17,900 nt of DNA, from NCBI GenBank assembly GCA_004151065.3, contig NWUY0300029539.1, forward strand, positions 11,294 to 29,193, written 5' to 3'. Below the pieces are notes generated by a model. The model did not search any database, was not told where the DNA came from, and saw only the letters and a program-made list of their open reading frames with translations. Positions 9,540-17,780 of this stretch are shown one piece after another (positions within the stretch are counted from its first letter, which is position 1; each line of letters begins with the position of its first letter). The position numbers and the translations under genes are program-made. The DNA comes from Larix sibirica. Its lineage: Eukaryota > Streptophyta > Pinopsida > Pinales > Pinaceae.

Positions 9540-9809
9540 TTTGGTTGGTTAGTTATTTGGACACTTTATTTCCAATTGTTCCCTCTCCTTTTAGATTTAG
9601 AGTGGGTGCCTAAGTTAGGGTATTGTCTAGAATTTCACTTTCTTTCAAAAGCATTGTGGGCGTTTAAATTTAGATTTGGTGATGATGCACATCATATTCT
9701 CGAGGGCAAGTGGATTTGGAGGAGCACCATGTTAGTATTGAAGAAATGTTCCTCTTGTTTCGATACAAGGTTGGAAAAAATCTCCATTCAACGTGTCTAG
9801 ATCAATATT
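9540..9809 (+). pseudogene. DUF4283-like domain remnant (retroelement ORF1/gag-type)
   Basis: Frame 0 from about 9576 reads EWVPKLGYCLEF, LSKALWAFKFRFGDDAHHIL, EGKWIWRSTMLVLKK and FDTRLEKISIQRV, then TAG (9798-9800) and INI. The order of a K-LWAFKF strand, an ILEG-W turn, an L-LK strand, an FD..E stretch and V(stop)IN matches the layout I know for plant DUF4283 proteins, where the last part is usually VWVRL. The stop would be a TGG-to-TAG change. DUF4283 is typical of ORF1-type proteins of plant LINE-like elements and their domesticated relatives. A further open frame lies upstream (9284-9487), but its link to this domain is unclear. No zinc knuckle or reverse transcriptase is seen. Family assignment is from memory of the pattern and should be regarded as tentative. 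Confidence 0.45.
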
Positions 9810-11811
9810 AATCAAAAGAGATCCATTCAGCATGTTTGCATCAAGTGTCATCGAAAGGCAAATTGACACTTCATAGGTGCATTTGCATCCCCTTTGTAAA
9901 TAACAACAAGTATACTCGTACTAAGAAATTGAATCCCTAAAAAAATATTATCACATAAAACATTCTTGGAATTTACCATACACAATACATTTTCCAAAAT
10001 GAACGATATTTCTTGCCATAATATTAAAAATATTAACAAATCAAGGAGCTATAAAAATTATGATTAATTAGATGCAAAACGACATTTAATATACTCATGT
10101 CTTGCACAACTAGAAGACGGAGATTTGATCTAGTGTTTTCATCAACCCTAAGAAGAAAACCCATGGTAGTAAATAATTCGTACAAACAAATCATCAATGG
10201 AGATGTTTTTCGTGAAATCCCTTTCTTGAACCATAAAGCACGTATTAACTACAAAAATTTAAGAAATGTATGTGACAACTTCTATTTTCCAAGATCATTT
10301 CAATAAGCAAGTTCTTATTAACAGAATGTACATTGTATACATGGGACCCATATGAAGGACTTTCACTTCTCCCACACAATAACTATTGTGGTTAACTATT
10401 TTCTAATAAATATTTTCCCCACATTATGATTCAGTACAAAAAGATGGAGAATTTGAGGGTAAAATGTTGGTACAATTACAATGGATATTAAAACTTACAT
10501 CATGCTTTGGACAAAAAAAGAGATCATGATAGGGATAAACAATAGTCATCACCATCAACCAACACATGCATTCTTTATATAAAGTAAACATCTCTAAAAG
10601 CATGCACTTTCCCTGAGATAGTCCTGCTAGTCGATCAACACATTGGTACAACGATTTAGGATGAAAACAGGTCCCATGTTCCCATAAAAATTATCTCTTC
10701 AATTCTATTAAAGACAAAGGAAACTACATCCAAATTAACCTTCTATATATTACAAAACATAGATGTTAGCAAAATATATTCGGTAACAATATGAGATGAA
10801 AAAAAATATAGTTTGTCAAATTTTTCCCAATACACATGTCAACATAACATCTTCCATTGAACATTTGGGTACAATACTTCTAATGACTACAAACGACCAT
10901 AAATCCAAATACGTCAATTGCATAGGATATAAGATTATATTAATAATACCACAACATACGTTCTTGCACTTTATGTATAGTGGATGAACATGAAGGATTT
11001 GTTTAGGATAGAGTACAAACATGGATGGACATAACATCTTTTGTTGTTTAATAACACCACACCCAATATGGTTTTCATGTTTCAAGCAAATATGTTCTCT
11101 TACATTATGTATTGCACTAATTGGATTTACAAAATCCAACATATTCAGTAATGACTTACTACAGTAGAAACTACAGCTTTGTTCAAGAATAACAGTATAT
11201 GTGGGGATGATATCTTCCACCATTTTGATAAAGAAGATGAGAACATAAATACAAGTACAATGTGCAAGTATCATCAAGAATAAATGTATAGTGTATTTGA
11301 TTTTCAATTTCCAGACTCCAACTCAATGCTTTTGAAGGGAGAATCACTCTCGAAACCACCAAGGGCTTCCCTTTCCCATAAATAAAAAAACTAATTTGTA
11401 CAGTAAGCATGAACCTGTATCTAAAATAATATAATGTATTGATCCATTTAGTCATCCTATCTAACAAAAATAGTTGAAGGATTTACATGCAGGAGATTGA
11501 TTTGTCCATCACAATATCCAGCCTAGGTTACTGCAAGACTACAAACACCAAAATGCTTGAATATTTAGGGTAATTATTGAGCTCCTCAATACAATACAAA
11601 ATAGATCATAAATATGAGTTAACCAAATAATTGAATAATAAACATGTGTTTGCAACATTAAGAGAGCCAATGTATGTACACAGAAATCAAACATCAAAGA
11701 TATACATTCTTTTCTAGTTGTTTGCAATAATTCCGATTTCCATATCTAGCATCATTGAAAATATAGAAGAACTCCAAAATACATAAAAAAAACACAAACT
11801 CAATTACCCCA
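9810..11811. other. Two-kilobase stretch without a convincing gene
   Basis: Several short frames occur. One is an ATG-started + frame of 69 codons at 10097-10306 (MSCTTRRRRFDLVFSS...), basic at its N-terminus. There are also - strand frames at 10424-10651, 11183-11467 and 11539-11727. None shows a motif I recognise, and the sequence around them is ordinary AT-rich DNA, so they are treated as chance frames. Confidence 0.35.
10816..11307 (-). other. 163-codon open frame of doubtful status
   Basis: This is the longest uninterrupted frame in the window, but it opens on TTG rather than ATG. It is hydrophobic at the start (IHLFLMILAHCTCIYVLIFF) and rich in cysteine, isoleucine and histidine, typical of frames read from T-rich strands. 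No domain is recognised and no homologous frame is seen nearby. It could be a very old relic; I would not annotate it as a gene without outside support. Confidence 0.15.
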
Positions 11812-12054
11812 GTGATAGCTAAATCTACAAAATATAAAGCGGGAAGTTTCAAACCATCTCAAACAGAAAAATACTATAAAGAGCATGGCATCAAAGACCT
11901 TCAAAAGAGGTTGGTAGGAGAGGTGATTCAGAGGAGAGACAATGAAGTTCTCATCTCTTTGGACTCCAAGTCATTTCAAAAAAGGTTTGCAACAGGATTT
12001 GGAATCCTATTAATCGAAAAGAACAATTATGTGATTCACAAAGTAATTCCATGA
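11812..12054 (+). other. 80-codon lysine-rich open frame, unrecognised
   Basis: The frame (begins at GTG, no ATG) contains AGSFKPSQTEKYYKEHGIKD, LQKRLVGEVIQRRDNEVLIS and FATGFGILLIEKNNYVIHKV, which is more protein-like than most frames in this stretch. It ends at TGA 12052-12054 and the same frame continues, with about eight stops, to about 12470. No family is recognised. It may be part of an eroded coding region. Confidence 0.2.
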
Positions 12055-12288
12055 AATAAAGGGAAGATCTTAGTAAAACCCCAAAAGATCCCATTAAATC
12101 AGTGGAAAAATGATTGAAAACAATACGCAAATGCTTTTGTTCGAAGATCTTCCATGTCTGCGACTATGAGGCCAAAAGAAGACATATGTTTTCCTAAAAA
12201 CATAAAGGAAGGAAGAATACATAATCCTCCTTAGACATAACATATTCTTTCCTAAAAACATTTTTCTGCAAACATTTGTTCAATCCCC

Positions 12289-12456
12289 CTACCAAAAAAT
12301 TGTTTAACGAATCTTCCATGGACAAACTGAAAGGAAAAAATGGAAAGTAAAGTTAAATTCCATGTATGAGAGAAATTTGCATCCATAATCCTTGACAAAA
12401 CAAGTCTGACGAATCTTTCATGGATGAACAACAAAAAAATGAAAAATAAATTTAAA
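12289..12456. repeat. Diverged direct repeat, 102-bp period
   Basis: ACGAATCTTCCATGGA (12307-12322) and ACGAATCTTTCATGGA (12409-12424) lie 102 bp apart. Each is followed by A-rich sequence ending AAATTAAAT/AAATTTAAAT-like words and preceded by a C..CAAAA-type patch. The period is a multiple of three. Confidence 0.6.
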
Positions 12457-13218
12457 TGAAAGAAAAATGCATGGTGCTCCACGACGCCCCCGTCAAGTTG
12501 ATGACCTCACAACATGAATTTGGGAGGTTGAGATCAGATAGATAATGAACTGGAGTCACGAGCTCATACTTGTGATTTCCATCTTGAACCTTGAAATGCA
12601 TTGCTACACCATCTCTTCACTTAATTTTAAAATAATTGTTTTGTATCCTACATCCCCATGATTAGAAATTGTGGCCAACTCCTTAGTGAAGGTGGATGCG
12701 TAACACTTGGTTGTAGTCATTATTTCACATGTATTCGACCTTGTGTGCAATCCTAGTGTATGGAAAAAGGGCAGATGTAGAACCTGTGCATGCCGATTGA
12801 TTCCTTCATAGGATTGTGTGATCACAATTTCACAACTGGGATAGGATAGTGGTGGATAACCCTGGGGTATCTTGGAGGACATCCTACAATAGCCATCCAA
12901 GTACAACTACTGTAAGATTGGGGTATGACAAAACCTTGCTGAAGGTTTTGACAAGACGACGACTGCTGAAGAAAGACAATTTTATGAGACATGAATGACG
13001 AATATAAGGGCTGAGAGAGGAAATAACATGGAAATCACTTGGTGAAGGGCAAATATGGATGTGGCCACAAACAACTTGAAAAAAATATGACAAAATTGAT
13101 GGGTGCGTGGCTGAAATTTGAGTTGTTAGAGAGACAAGGAATCTTGGAACAATGGCTAGGGAAAATCTCTCAATGAAAGAACTCCTTTGGCATAAATATA
13201 TGTGCACTATGTGCTTTG
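12457..13218. other. Stretch without a supported gene; contains one perfect hairpin
   Basis: Two - strand frames (12604-12906 and 12884-13207) are open for 100 or so codons but carry no recognisable motif. CAAAACCTT (12929-12937) and AAGGTTTTG (12942-12950) form a perfect 9-bp stem with a 4-nt loop. The region ends at a polyadenylation-like sequence, so some of it may be the 3' part of a retroposed transcript on the + strand. Confidence 0.35.
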
Positions 13219-13257
13219 AATAAACAACTTTTGTTTATTAAAAAACAAAAAAAAAAT
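13219..13257 (+). other. AATAAA, hairpin and A-rich tract: possible retroposition 3' end
   Basis: AATAAACAA (13219-13227) and TTGTTTATT (13231-13239) form a perfect 9-bp inverted repeat with a 3-nt loop. The left arm contains AATAAA (13219-13224), and an A-rich tail of about 18 bases (one C) follows at 13240-13257. A polyadenylation signal followed by an A tail encoded in DNA is the mark left by a LINE or a processed transcript inserted on the + strand. I cannot identify the body of such an insertion upstream. Confidence 0.4.
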
Positions 13258-13729
13258 CTTTGTATTTTAAGTATGGTTTCAATCATCTTACATTCATTGT
13301 ACACAAATATTAAACTTGGAAACCCAATTCAAGGAAACCAACCTAACTGAGAGTTTCTTTACTCTCTATCTCATTGCATTATCTCCTTTGTTTAAAATAC
13401 AATATTATAGCATCCAAAACCCTAATCAATTAACCCTACTTAGATTACGACCTATTGATCACATCTTTGGTCAACTCTATTTAACCGACAAAGTGTTTCC
13501 AGGATCCCCCTTATGTTTTTTTATTTTTAATAATAGTTATATCCTACTCTTATCAAGTTGCATATCTTCTTTGCAAGTTTGTGATCCTAGCCTAGGTCTC
13601 TAGCCAACTTGACATCACCTTAAGGTTTCCATCGTTAGGGAATTTGAAATTTCTGTGAAATAATGACTAATGATGCACATTTTAAGGTTAGTTGCACACT
13701 ATGGTAAATATATTGTGCAAGTTTCGGGA
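13258..13729. other. Stretch without a supported gene
   Basis: A + frame (13316-13603) is open for about 95 codons but opens on a TTG and is rich in L, S and I without any motif. Nothing else is seen. Confidence 0.4.
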
Positions 13730-14500
13730 TTGACGTGAATTTTAACTTAATGTTTAAGAATTCTAGCTTTGGCACTCTTAGCATGTGGATTTCCTCCATA
13801 TTTCCCTACCTTCTACTCACTAGTCACCACCAATTTCATATTATATTTCCCTACCTTCTACTCACTAGTCACCACCAATTTCATATTTGAAAAATTGCAT
13901 GCTTTACTACCTTGTTTTCCATCATCATTTTGGATTTGTTTCACATCTTATTGACGTGAATTTTAACTTAATGTTTAAAAATTCTAGCTTTGGCACTCTT
14001 AGCCTGTAGATTTCCTCCATATTTCCCTACCTTCTACTCACTAGTCACCACCAATTTCATATTTGAAAAATTGCATGCTTTATTACCTTGTTTTCCATCA
14101 TCATTTTGGATTTGTTTCACATCCTATTCGTGTTGGTAGTATACATACCTTGTTTTTTACAAATCCTAAATCCTTTCCATCATCATTTTGGATTTGTTTC
14201 ACATCCTATTCGTGTTGATAGTATACATACCTAGATTTTCACAAAAATCCCATATCCATCATCATCATCATCATCATCATCTTGGATTTGTTTCACATCC
14301 TATTCGTGAATCCTATTCGTGTTGTTGTTGGTAGTATACATATAAAGGATAGTATACATACCTTGACTTTTACAAAAATCCTAAATCCATCATCATTATC
14401 TTGGATTTGTTTCACATCCTATTCGTGTAATCCATCATCATTATCTTGGATTTGTTTCACATCCTATTCGTGTTGGTAGTATACATATGTAAAGGGTGTA
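13730..14500. repeat. Nested minisatellite: 176-bp unit plus shorter derived units
   Basis: A long unit starting TTGACGTGAATTTTAACTTA begins at 13730 and again at 13951. The first copy is 221 bp because a 45-bp block (13798-13842, 13843-13887; TATTTCCCTACC...ACCAATTTCAT) is doubled inside it; without that block both copies are about 176 bp. The end of the unit, tggatttgtttcacatc, is then amplified alone: it occurs at 13931, 14107, 14189, 14283, 14402 and 14447, usually followed by CTATTCGTGTTGGTAGTATACATA. An (ATC)8 microsatellite fills 14258-14281. Copies are nearly identical, so expansion is recent compared with the rest of the window. Open frames here (13769-13954, 14282-14479) are by-products of the repeat. 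Confidence 0.9.
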
Positions 14501-14696
14501 TAAACCATTTCTAAATTTTAACTCTGGTCACCATCAACGTTATGAACCCAAAATACCCCTTTCTATCCATGATCGTTGTTTTATTTCTCAAGCAAATGAG
14601 CTAGACTGTGAATCCCTTGCACGCCCGCGTGCATAACCTGAAATACGCTTTACAATTTCACACAAGGCATTGCATATATTAACACTAGGTTTATTG
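14501..14696. other. Short stretch without a gene
   Basis: It contains the small GC-rich palindrome GCACGCCCGCGTGC (14619-14632). Nothing else is supported. Confidence 0.4.
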
Positions 14697-14917
14697 AACT
14701 AACGATCAATGTGGGATATATATCTCACAAGTCCCACATCTACATAGATTCCAAAATTGAATCCTTTGTTGTGGTAAATATCCTACCACAACCAACTCAT
14801 TCTGGAAAGATAATTAACTATCGATGTGGGATATGCATCTCACAAGTCCCACATCTACAAAGATTCCGAGATTGAATCCTTTGCTGTAGGAAATCCTACC
14901 AAAACTCATTCCAGAAA
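14697..14917. repeat. 115-bp direct duplication with inverted GTGGGA/TCCCAC arms
   Basis: Two copies (about 14697-14808 and 14812-14917) share ATGTGGGATAT, ATCTCACAAGTCCCACATC, GATTGAATCCTTTG (or AATTGAATCC) and CTCATTC. In each, ATGTGGGA (14709-14716; 14824-14831) is complementary to TCCCACAT (14732-14739; 14847-14854), giving an 8-bp stem around about 15 bases. AGTCCCACAT words are common in plant interspersed repeats. The second copy stops just before the CCR4-like pseudogene. Confidence 0.85.
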
Positions 14918-14920
14918 TAC

Positions 14921-15867
14921 ATGAGCAACTTCTATGACATTTTTGATGTTGAGTGAATGAGTTACCATGCATTGCAATTTACGAAGCTTATTCTGGAAAC
15001 AGGCCAAATTTTGGTCAACGAAACAAGGTGAAAGAGCGGGCTATTCCTTGCAATTCATTTGAGGTTTAAGCCTAATATGCTTGCATTTTCAGGATATTAG
15101 TATGGAGGAGAAGAAACAAAGATCATTAATAATTATTTCCCCGAATTTCTACGTGAAGGATATTCTTTCAAATTAAAGGGAGTTTGAAGCTATAGGAGGC
15201 ATGATGCATAGTTAACTTGCTCCAAGACATTTGTTCTTGTTCTTGTTCAAGCATTGTAGATTGTGATCATTGTTTTCTTTTTCTATAAGAGTAAGAACTT
15301 AAAATTTTATTACGCTACTCACTTTCCTTTTGGGGGTCCATATTTACCAATATTTTCACCAGTGATTTCATTACTTATCAGAATACTAACATACCCATAG
15401 CTTCCTTGAGCCAGCATGTTGTTTTTGCAAGGATTTCTTGGCACAAATGGCACATTGTTTCTTGGCGTTATGGATATTTTAGGTGGCAGTGTATCTAATT
15501 TAATTAATGATGCTTTGTTCATTGCACTGAGAGTACTAAGGTGCTCTGCAATCAAGTATGGGAGAGATGTTGTCACATAACCTTTTATAAAATAACTCGA
15601 TTATGTTGATTATTTATAGCTCAAAAAAAAGTGGAAAGCCATTAGTCACAAGTTAGCATAACGATTCAATTCATGAGCATAGTTGATTACATTTGGTTCT
15701 CAAAGGGTCTCCAAACTGTTAAAGTTTTAGATTCTCTGTCAACACACATTTTGCAATGTACAAGAGGATTTCCAACATAGAAATGGGGCAGTGATCATAT
15801 TGTTTTAGCTTGTCAGCTCACATTTACACCAAATTCAGCAACTAATGAAGATCACATAGCAGGGTAC
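14921..15867 (+). pseudogene. CCR4-type deadenylase (EEP-domain) pseudogene, two separated parts
   Basis: The C-terminal part (frame 1, about 15640-15867) reads IVDYIWFSKGLQTVKVLDSL, then HILQCTRGFPT, a TAG (15778-15780), KWGSDHIVLACQLTFTPN. This is the usual C-terminal end of plant CCR4 homologues of the endonuclease/exonuclease/phosphatase superfamily, with the SDH motif whose histidine is catalytic. CCR4 proteins shorten mRNA poly(A) tails with Mg2+ in the cytoplasm. The N-terminal part (frame 2, 14921-15208) reads FYDIFDVE, then stop, SYHALQF, later LAIHLRFKPNMLAF, a one-base shift over FQDI (where FQEVD, the metal-binding Glu, is expected), then YFPEFLREGYSFKLKG. Stops lie at 14954, 15029, 15098, 15185 and 15778. 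The middle of the domain (around DGCAIF and the GD(F/L)N motif) is absent; 15212-15639 does not encode it. It is a dead, truncated copy. The C-terminal assignment is stronger than the N-terminal one. Confidence 0.6.
15319..15596 (-). other. Open frame inside the CCR4-like pseudogene, unrecognised
   Basis: A - strand frame open for about 92 codons (stop TGA at 15319-15321) reads SYFIKGYVTTSLPYLIAEHL, then KLDTLPPKISITPRNNVPFV, PRNPCKNNMLAQGSYGYVSI and NEITGENIGKYGPPKGK. The mix of P, G, N, C and charged residues is much more protein-like than chance frames here. No ATG begins it (GTG at 15576). TTGATTGCAG (minus strand, about 15557-15548) could be a splice acceptor. It may be an exon or relic of a different gene inserted between the two parts of the CCR4 copy. 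The family is unknown to me, and the + strand is also open over part of the region. Confidence 0.35.
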
Positions 15868-16108
15868 AAATATGGGGTTCGAATAATCGGATTTGATGGA
15901 ATTTCATTTATTTCACTGGAAGCTTTAATTATTTTTTATTTATCATTTCATACAAACTTTCTTGCAGAATTTTGACATTGGTTGTTGATAGCAGGAGATT
16001 CTTTAAAGCTACAGAGGGACGAGGCTAAGAGTTGAAAATCGGAGTGCACATGATTAACACACAAAACAATAGATTGTATTACTTGCATAAACAGAGATAC
16101 AACAGGTA
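15868..16108 (+). other. Non-coding stretch with a splice-acceptor-like site
   Basis: CATACAAACTTTCTTGCAG (15948-15966) is a good plant 3' splice site in sequence. The following frame reads ILTLVVDSRRFFKATEGRG to a TAA at 16024-16026. If GGGTACAA near 15863 served as donor this would be a last short exon of the CCR4-like copy, but no known CCR4 ending supports that. Confidence 0.25.
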
Positions 16109-16109
16109 N

Positions 16110-16732
16110 TCTTCCCCAAGAGCTCTGCATCAGTTACCTCCAGCCTCCAGGCTCTCTCTAAGCGAAACCAACTGTTCTTTTCTGGCTGTCGAATCTGGTT
16201 GGGATAACAGAGGCCTTTCGGAAAGGATGGATTGAGGGAAAATTAGCTAGGCACGGGAAGAGAACCGGAGTTCTTGCCCTTCTTGCCTTCCGCTTATTCA
16301 AAATTTGAATTCACATTTCCCTCCACAGCTTTCAAAATTTGAATTCACGATTTCCCTCCCGCATCTTTGGGTCACCCATTTTCGGTCACTGGTCAGCATC
16401 AAACTGCAGGTGTCTGACAACATGACTTGATTGAGAGCAGTAGAGCGGGTACATCGTCGAAAATAGCCATCGCCCGGCCGGCCCGGCATATGCAATGGAT
16501 GGTCATGGCCTATGGCCATAGGTTATGCGTGGACTGATGTTTGCTCTGCACAAGGCTCGCCCCTGCGGGCATGCCCATGATGCAGGAGACAGTAACGGCC
16601 GTTAGGAGTAAGTCTAACGCTTCCGGAGAAGCCCGACTTCGGGGCGCCGTTGACGGGAGGGGACGGAGGAGACGGACGTTTGGCAAAAGAGTCGAATGGT
16701 TAGACTCTTCCATTTTCAATTGTCCCGTATGG
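16110..16732. other. GC-richer island with short repeats and exon-like segments
   Basis: After the N at 16109 the sequence becomes clearly richer in G and C up to about 16720. A direct repeat, TTCAAAATTTGAATTCAC plus TTTCCCTCC, occurs at 16297-16324 and 16331-16359. CCTATGGCCATAGG (16509-16522) is a perfect 14-bp palindrome, CCGGCCGG (16474-16481) a shorter one, and AAGAGTC/GACTCTT (16687-16693, 16703-16709) a 7-bp stem with a 9-nt loop. On the - strand 16246-16138 is open (SERPLLSQPDSTARKEQLVS, then LRESLEAGG) and ends at a GGAG/GTAACT donor-like site (16137-16132). It could be promoter, 5' UTR and first exon of a gene, but no family is recognised. Confidence 0.3.
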
Positions 16733-16911
16733 TCAGAATCGCTTGGGCAACTTGCTAGACAAAATCAATACTGCTGCTATCGACTTGAGACCAAAATATT
16801 TGTGAAGCCACTCCTCGAATTCATTCGTCCACTCAGCTCCACTCCCCACAGTCCTGTAAGGATTCGCTGTGCTGTACGACCGATCAGCACGTGTCTCCTG
16901 TGGCTCCTCCA
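16733..16911 (-). CDS. Possible exon of an unrecognised gene
   Basis: The - strand frame ends at TGA 16735-16733 and reads EEPQETRADRSYSTANPYR, TVGSGAEWTNEFEEWLHKYF, then GLKSIAAVLILSS. It follows an AG acceptor-like sequence (TGCACTTCCTTAG, minus strand, just above 16911) and has no ATG at its start. The acidic/aromatic stretch EWTNEFEEWLHKYFGLKSIA looks like an amphipathic helix. The + strand is open over the same bases (16541-16915) but reads less like a protein. CACGTGTC (16888-16895), a G-box/ABRE-type sequence, lies inside it and may be coincidental. Family unknown; this could equally be a relic. Confidence 0.3.
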
Positions 16912-17251
16912 CTAAGGAAGTGCATGTACACTTGGAAATACCCCAATTTGTAACGCTCAAACCACTATCCTACAATGCCATTATATCGTAGCCTCCACTA
17001 TCATGAGATCTATTATCTCCTACAACAAGTAGATGCAAACCAACTATCCCACCAGACAAGCAGACCAGCTATCTGAGCAAACAAGAAGAAGATGGTGCAC
17101 CTTCAACAATACCCACCAGCTAGAAACAGGTACCTACAATTTAACTGTAAATCACGATTTACCTGTACCTAAATGACGATGTAAAAATTGTTGCTTTCAC
17201 CTTTTCATTGCTTTTCAATGGCCTCCGCTTTGCATATGAATCACTGTACAG
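16912..17251. other. Stretch without a supported gene
   Basis: An ATG at 17092 opens MVHLQQYPPARNR and is followed by AAACAG/GTACCT, a donor-like sequence (17126-17137), on the + strand. Without a matching downstream exon this is not enough to call a gene. No other signal is seen. Confidence 0.3.
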
Positions 17252-17577
17252 TCATTGCATTTGAATATAGTATTTTTTCATCCTCACCTCCATCTCAACC
17301 TTCATGGTGAGAAGTTGAGAATCTATTTCATGGTTAATCGCTTGGAATGATCCCCAGTCTCTGCATGCATCTGAGATATCCCACTTCGTTTTGTATCTAC
17401 GCTCATCGTTCAAGACAGACATTTTGATAACCAAAATCTCTCAGATTATATTCCGAGCTTGCGGTCTCTCTGTCTCTGTCTGTGGTAATGTTTTATATAA
17501 ATACTTTCAACTTGAACTCTCGGAATCGGTTCAGGCCATTCCACGTTCTCTTTATTAAGAAAATGGAGATCAGCCAT
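17252..17577 (-). pseudogene. 2-oxoglutarate/Fe(II) dioxygenase, N-terminal part (DIOX_N), broken
   Basis: The - strand ATG at 17577-17575, in the favourable context CAATGGCTG, opens MADLHFLNKENVEWPEPIPR with VQ. This is the WPEPIxRVQ start typical of plant DOXC-type dioxygenases of the LDOX/flavonol synthase/jasmonate-oxidase kind. About one base of indel near 17500 then moves the frame to KTLPQTETERPQARNI, a TGA (17443-17441), EILVIKMSVLNDERR (for the usual IPVIDxS) and WDISDACRDWGSFQAINHE, which is the DIOX_N core where WGFFQVINHG is usual. It ends MKKYYIQMQ and TGA 17254-17252. The enzymes oxidise flavonoids or hormones in the cytosol using 2-oxoglutarate, O2 and Fe2+. The HxD...H iron-binding double-stranded beta-helix domain is absent, so no activity is possible. 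Changes at conserved positions (P to L, D to K, F to S, G to E) add to the picture of a dead copy. Subfamily placement is tentative. Confidence 0.75.
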
Positions 17578-17629
17578 TGCAACGAATTCACACACAATAA
17601 TATCTTCTATTACTTAATCATACACACAT

Positions 17630-17676
17630 ACATCACATATATATATAGTACACAGACATCACATATATATATATAG
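17630..17676. repeat. Duplicated ACATCAC(AT)n microsatellite
   Basis: ACATCAC followed by (AT)5-7 and AG occurs twice, at 17630-17649 and 17656-17676, 26 bp apart. This looks like slippage-type duplication. It lies between the dioxygenase start and the right-edge exon. Confidence 0.8.
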
Positions 17677-17780
17677 TTGGAGTAAACCATGAGTAAACCT
17701 TCAGCAACTTGTCAGAATCTGCATTCAAACTTTGGCGGTTTTCTTTCTTTTACTGTGCAGCTCCATCCAAGTGATAGCAG

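Noticed and set aside
12604-13207. Two overlapping - strand frames of about 100 codons
   Set aside because: They are low in recognisable motifs, in different frames, and possibly only the reverse of a retroposed + strand sequence.
13769-13954. Open frame in the minisatellite
   Set aside because: It is a by-product of the repeated units; the repeated peptide simply reflects the 45-bp duplication.
14258-14281. (ATC)8 as a histidine or isoleucine repeat in a protein
   Set aside because: It lies in a non-coding minisatellite.
14282-14479. Second open frame in the minisatellite (repeated SLSWICFTSYS)
   Set aside because: It is translation of tandem DNA repeats, with no independent evidence of coding.
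16510-16719. 69-codon - strand frame beginning at an ATG
   Set aside because: It has no recognisable domain, and GC-rich sequence has few stops, so openness is weak evidence.
16541-16915. 124-codon + strand frame in the GC-rich island
   Set aside because: It opens on TTG, shows no motif, and the - strand reading over 16733-16911 is more protein-like.
17491-17503. TATATAAATAC as a TATA box for a + strand gene starting at the ATG at 17563
   Set aside because: It falls inside the - strand coding sequence of the dioxygenase relic, and the following 37-codon frame runs into the AT microsatellite with no protein character.
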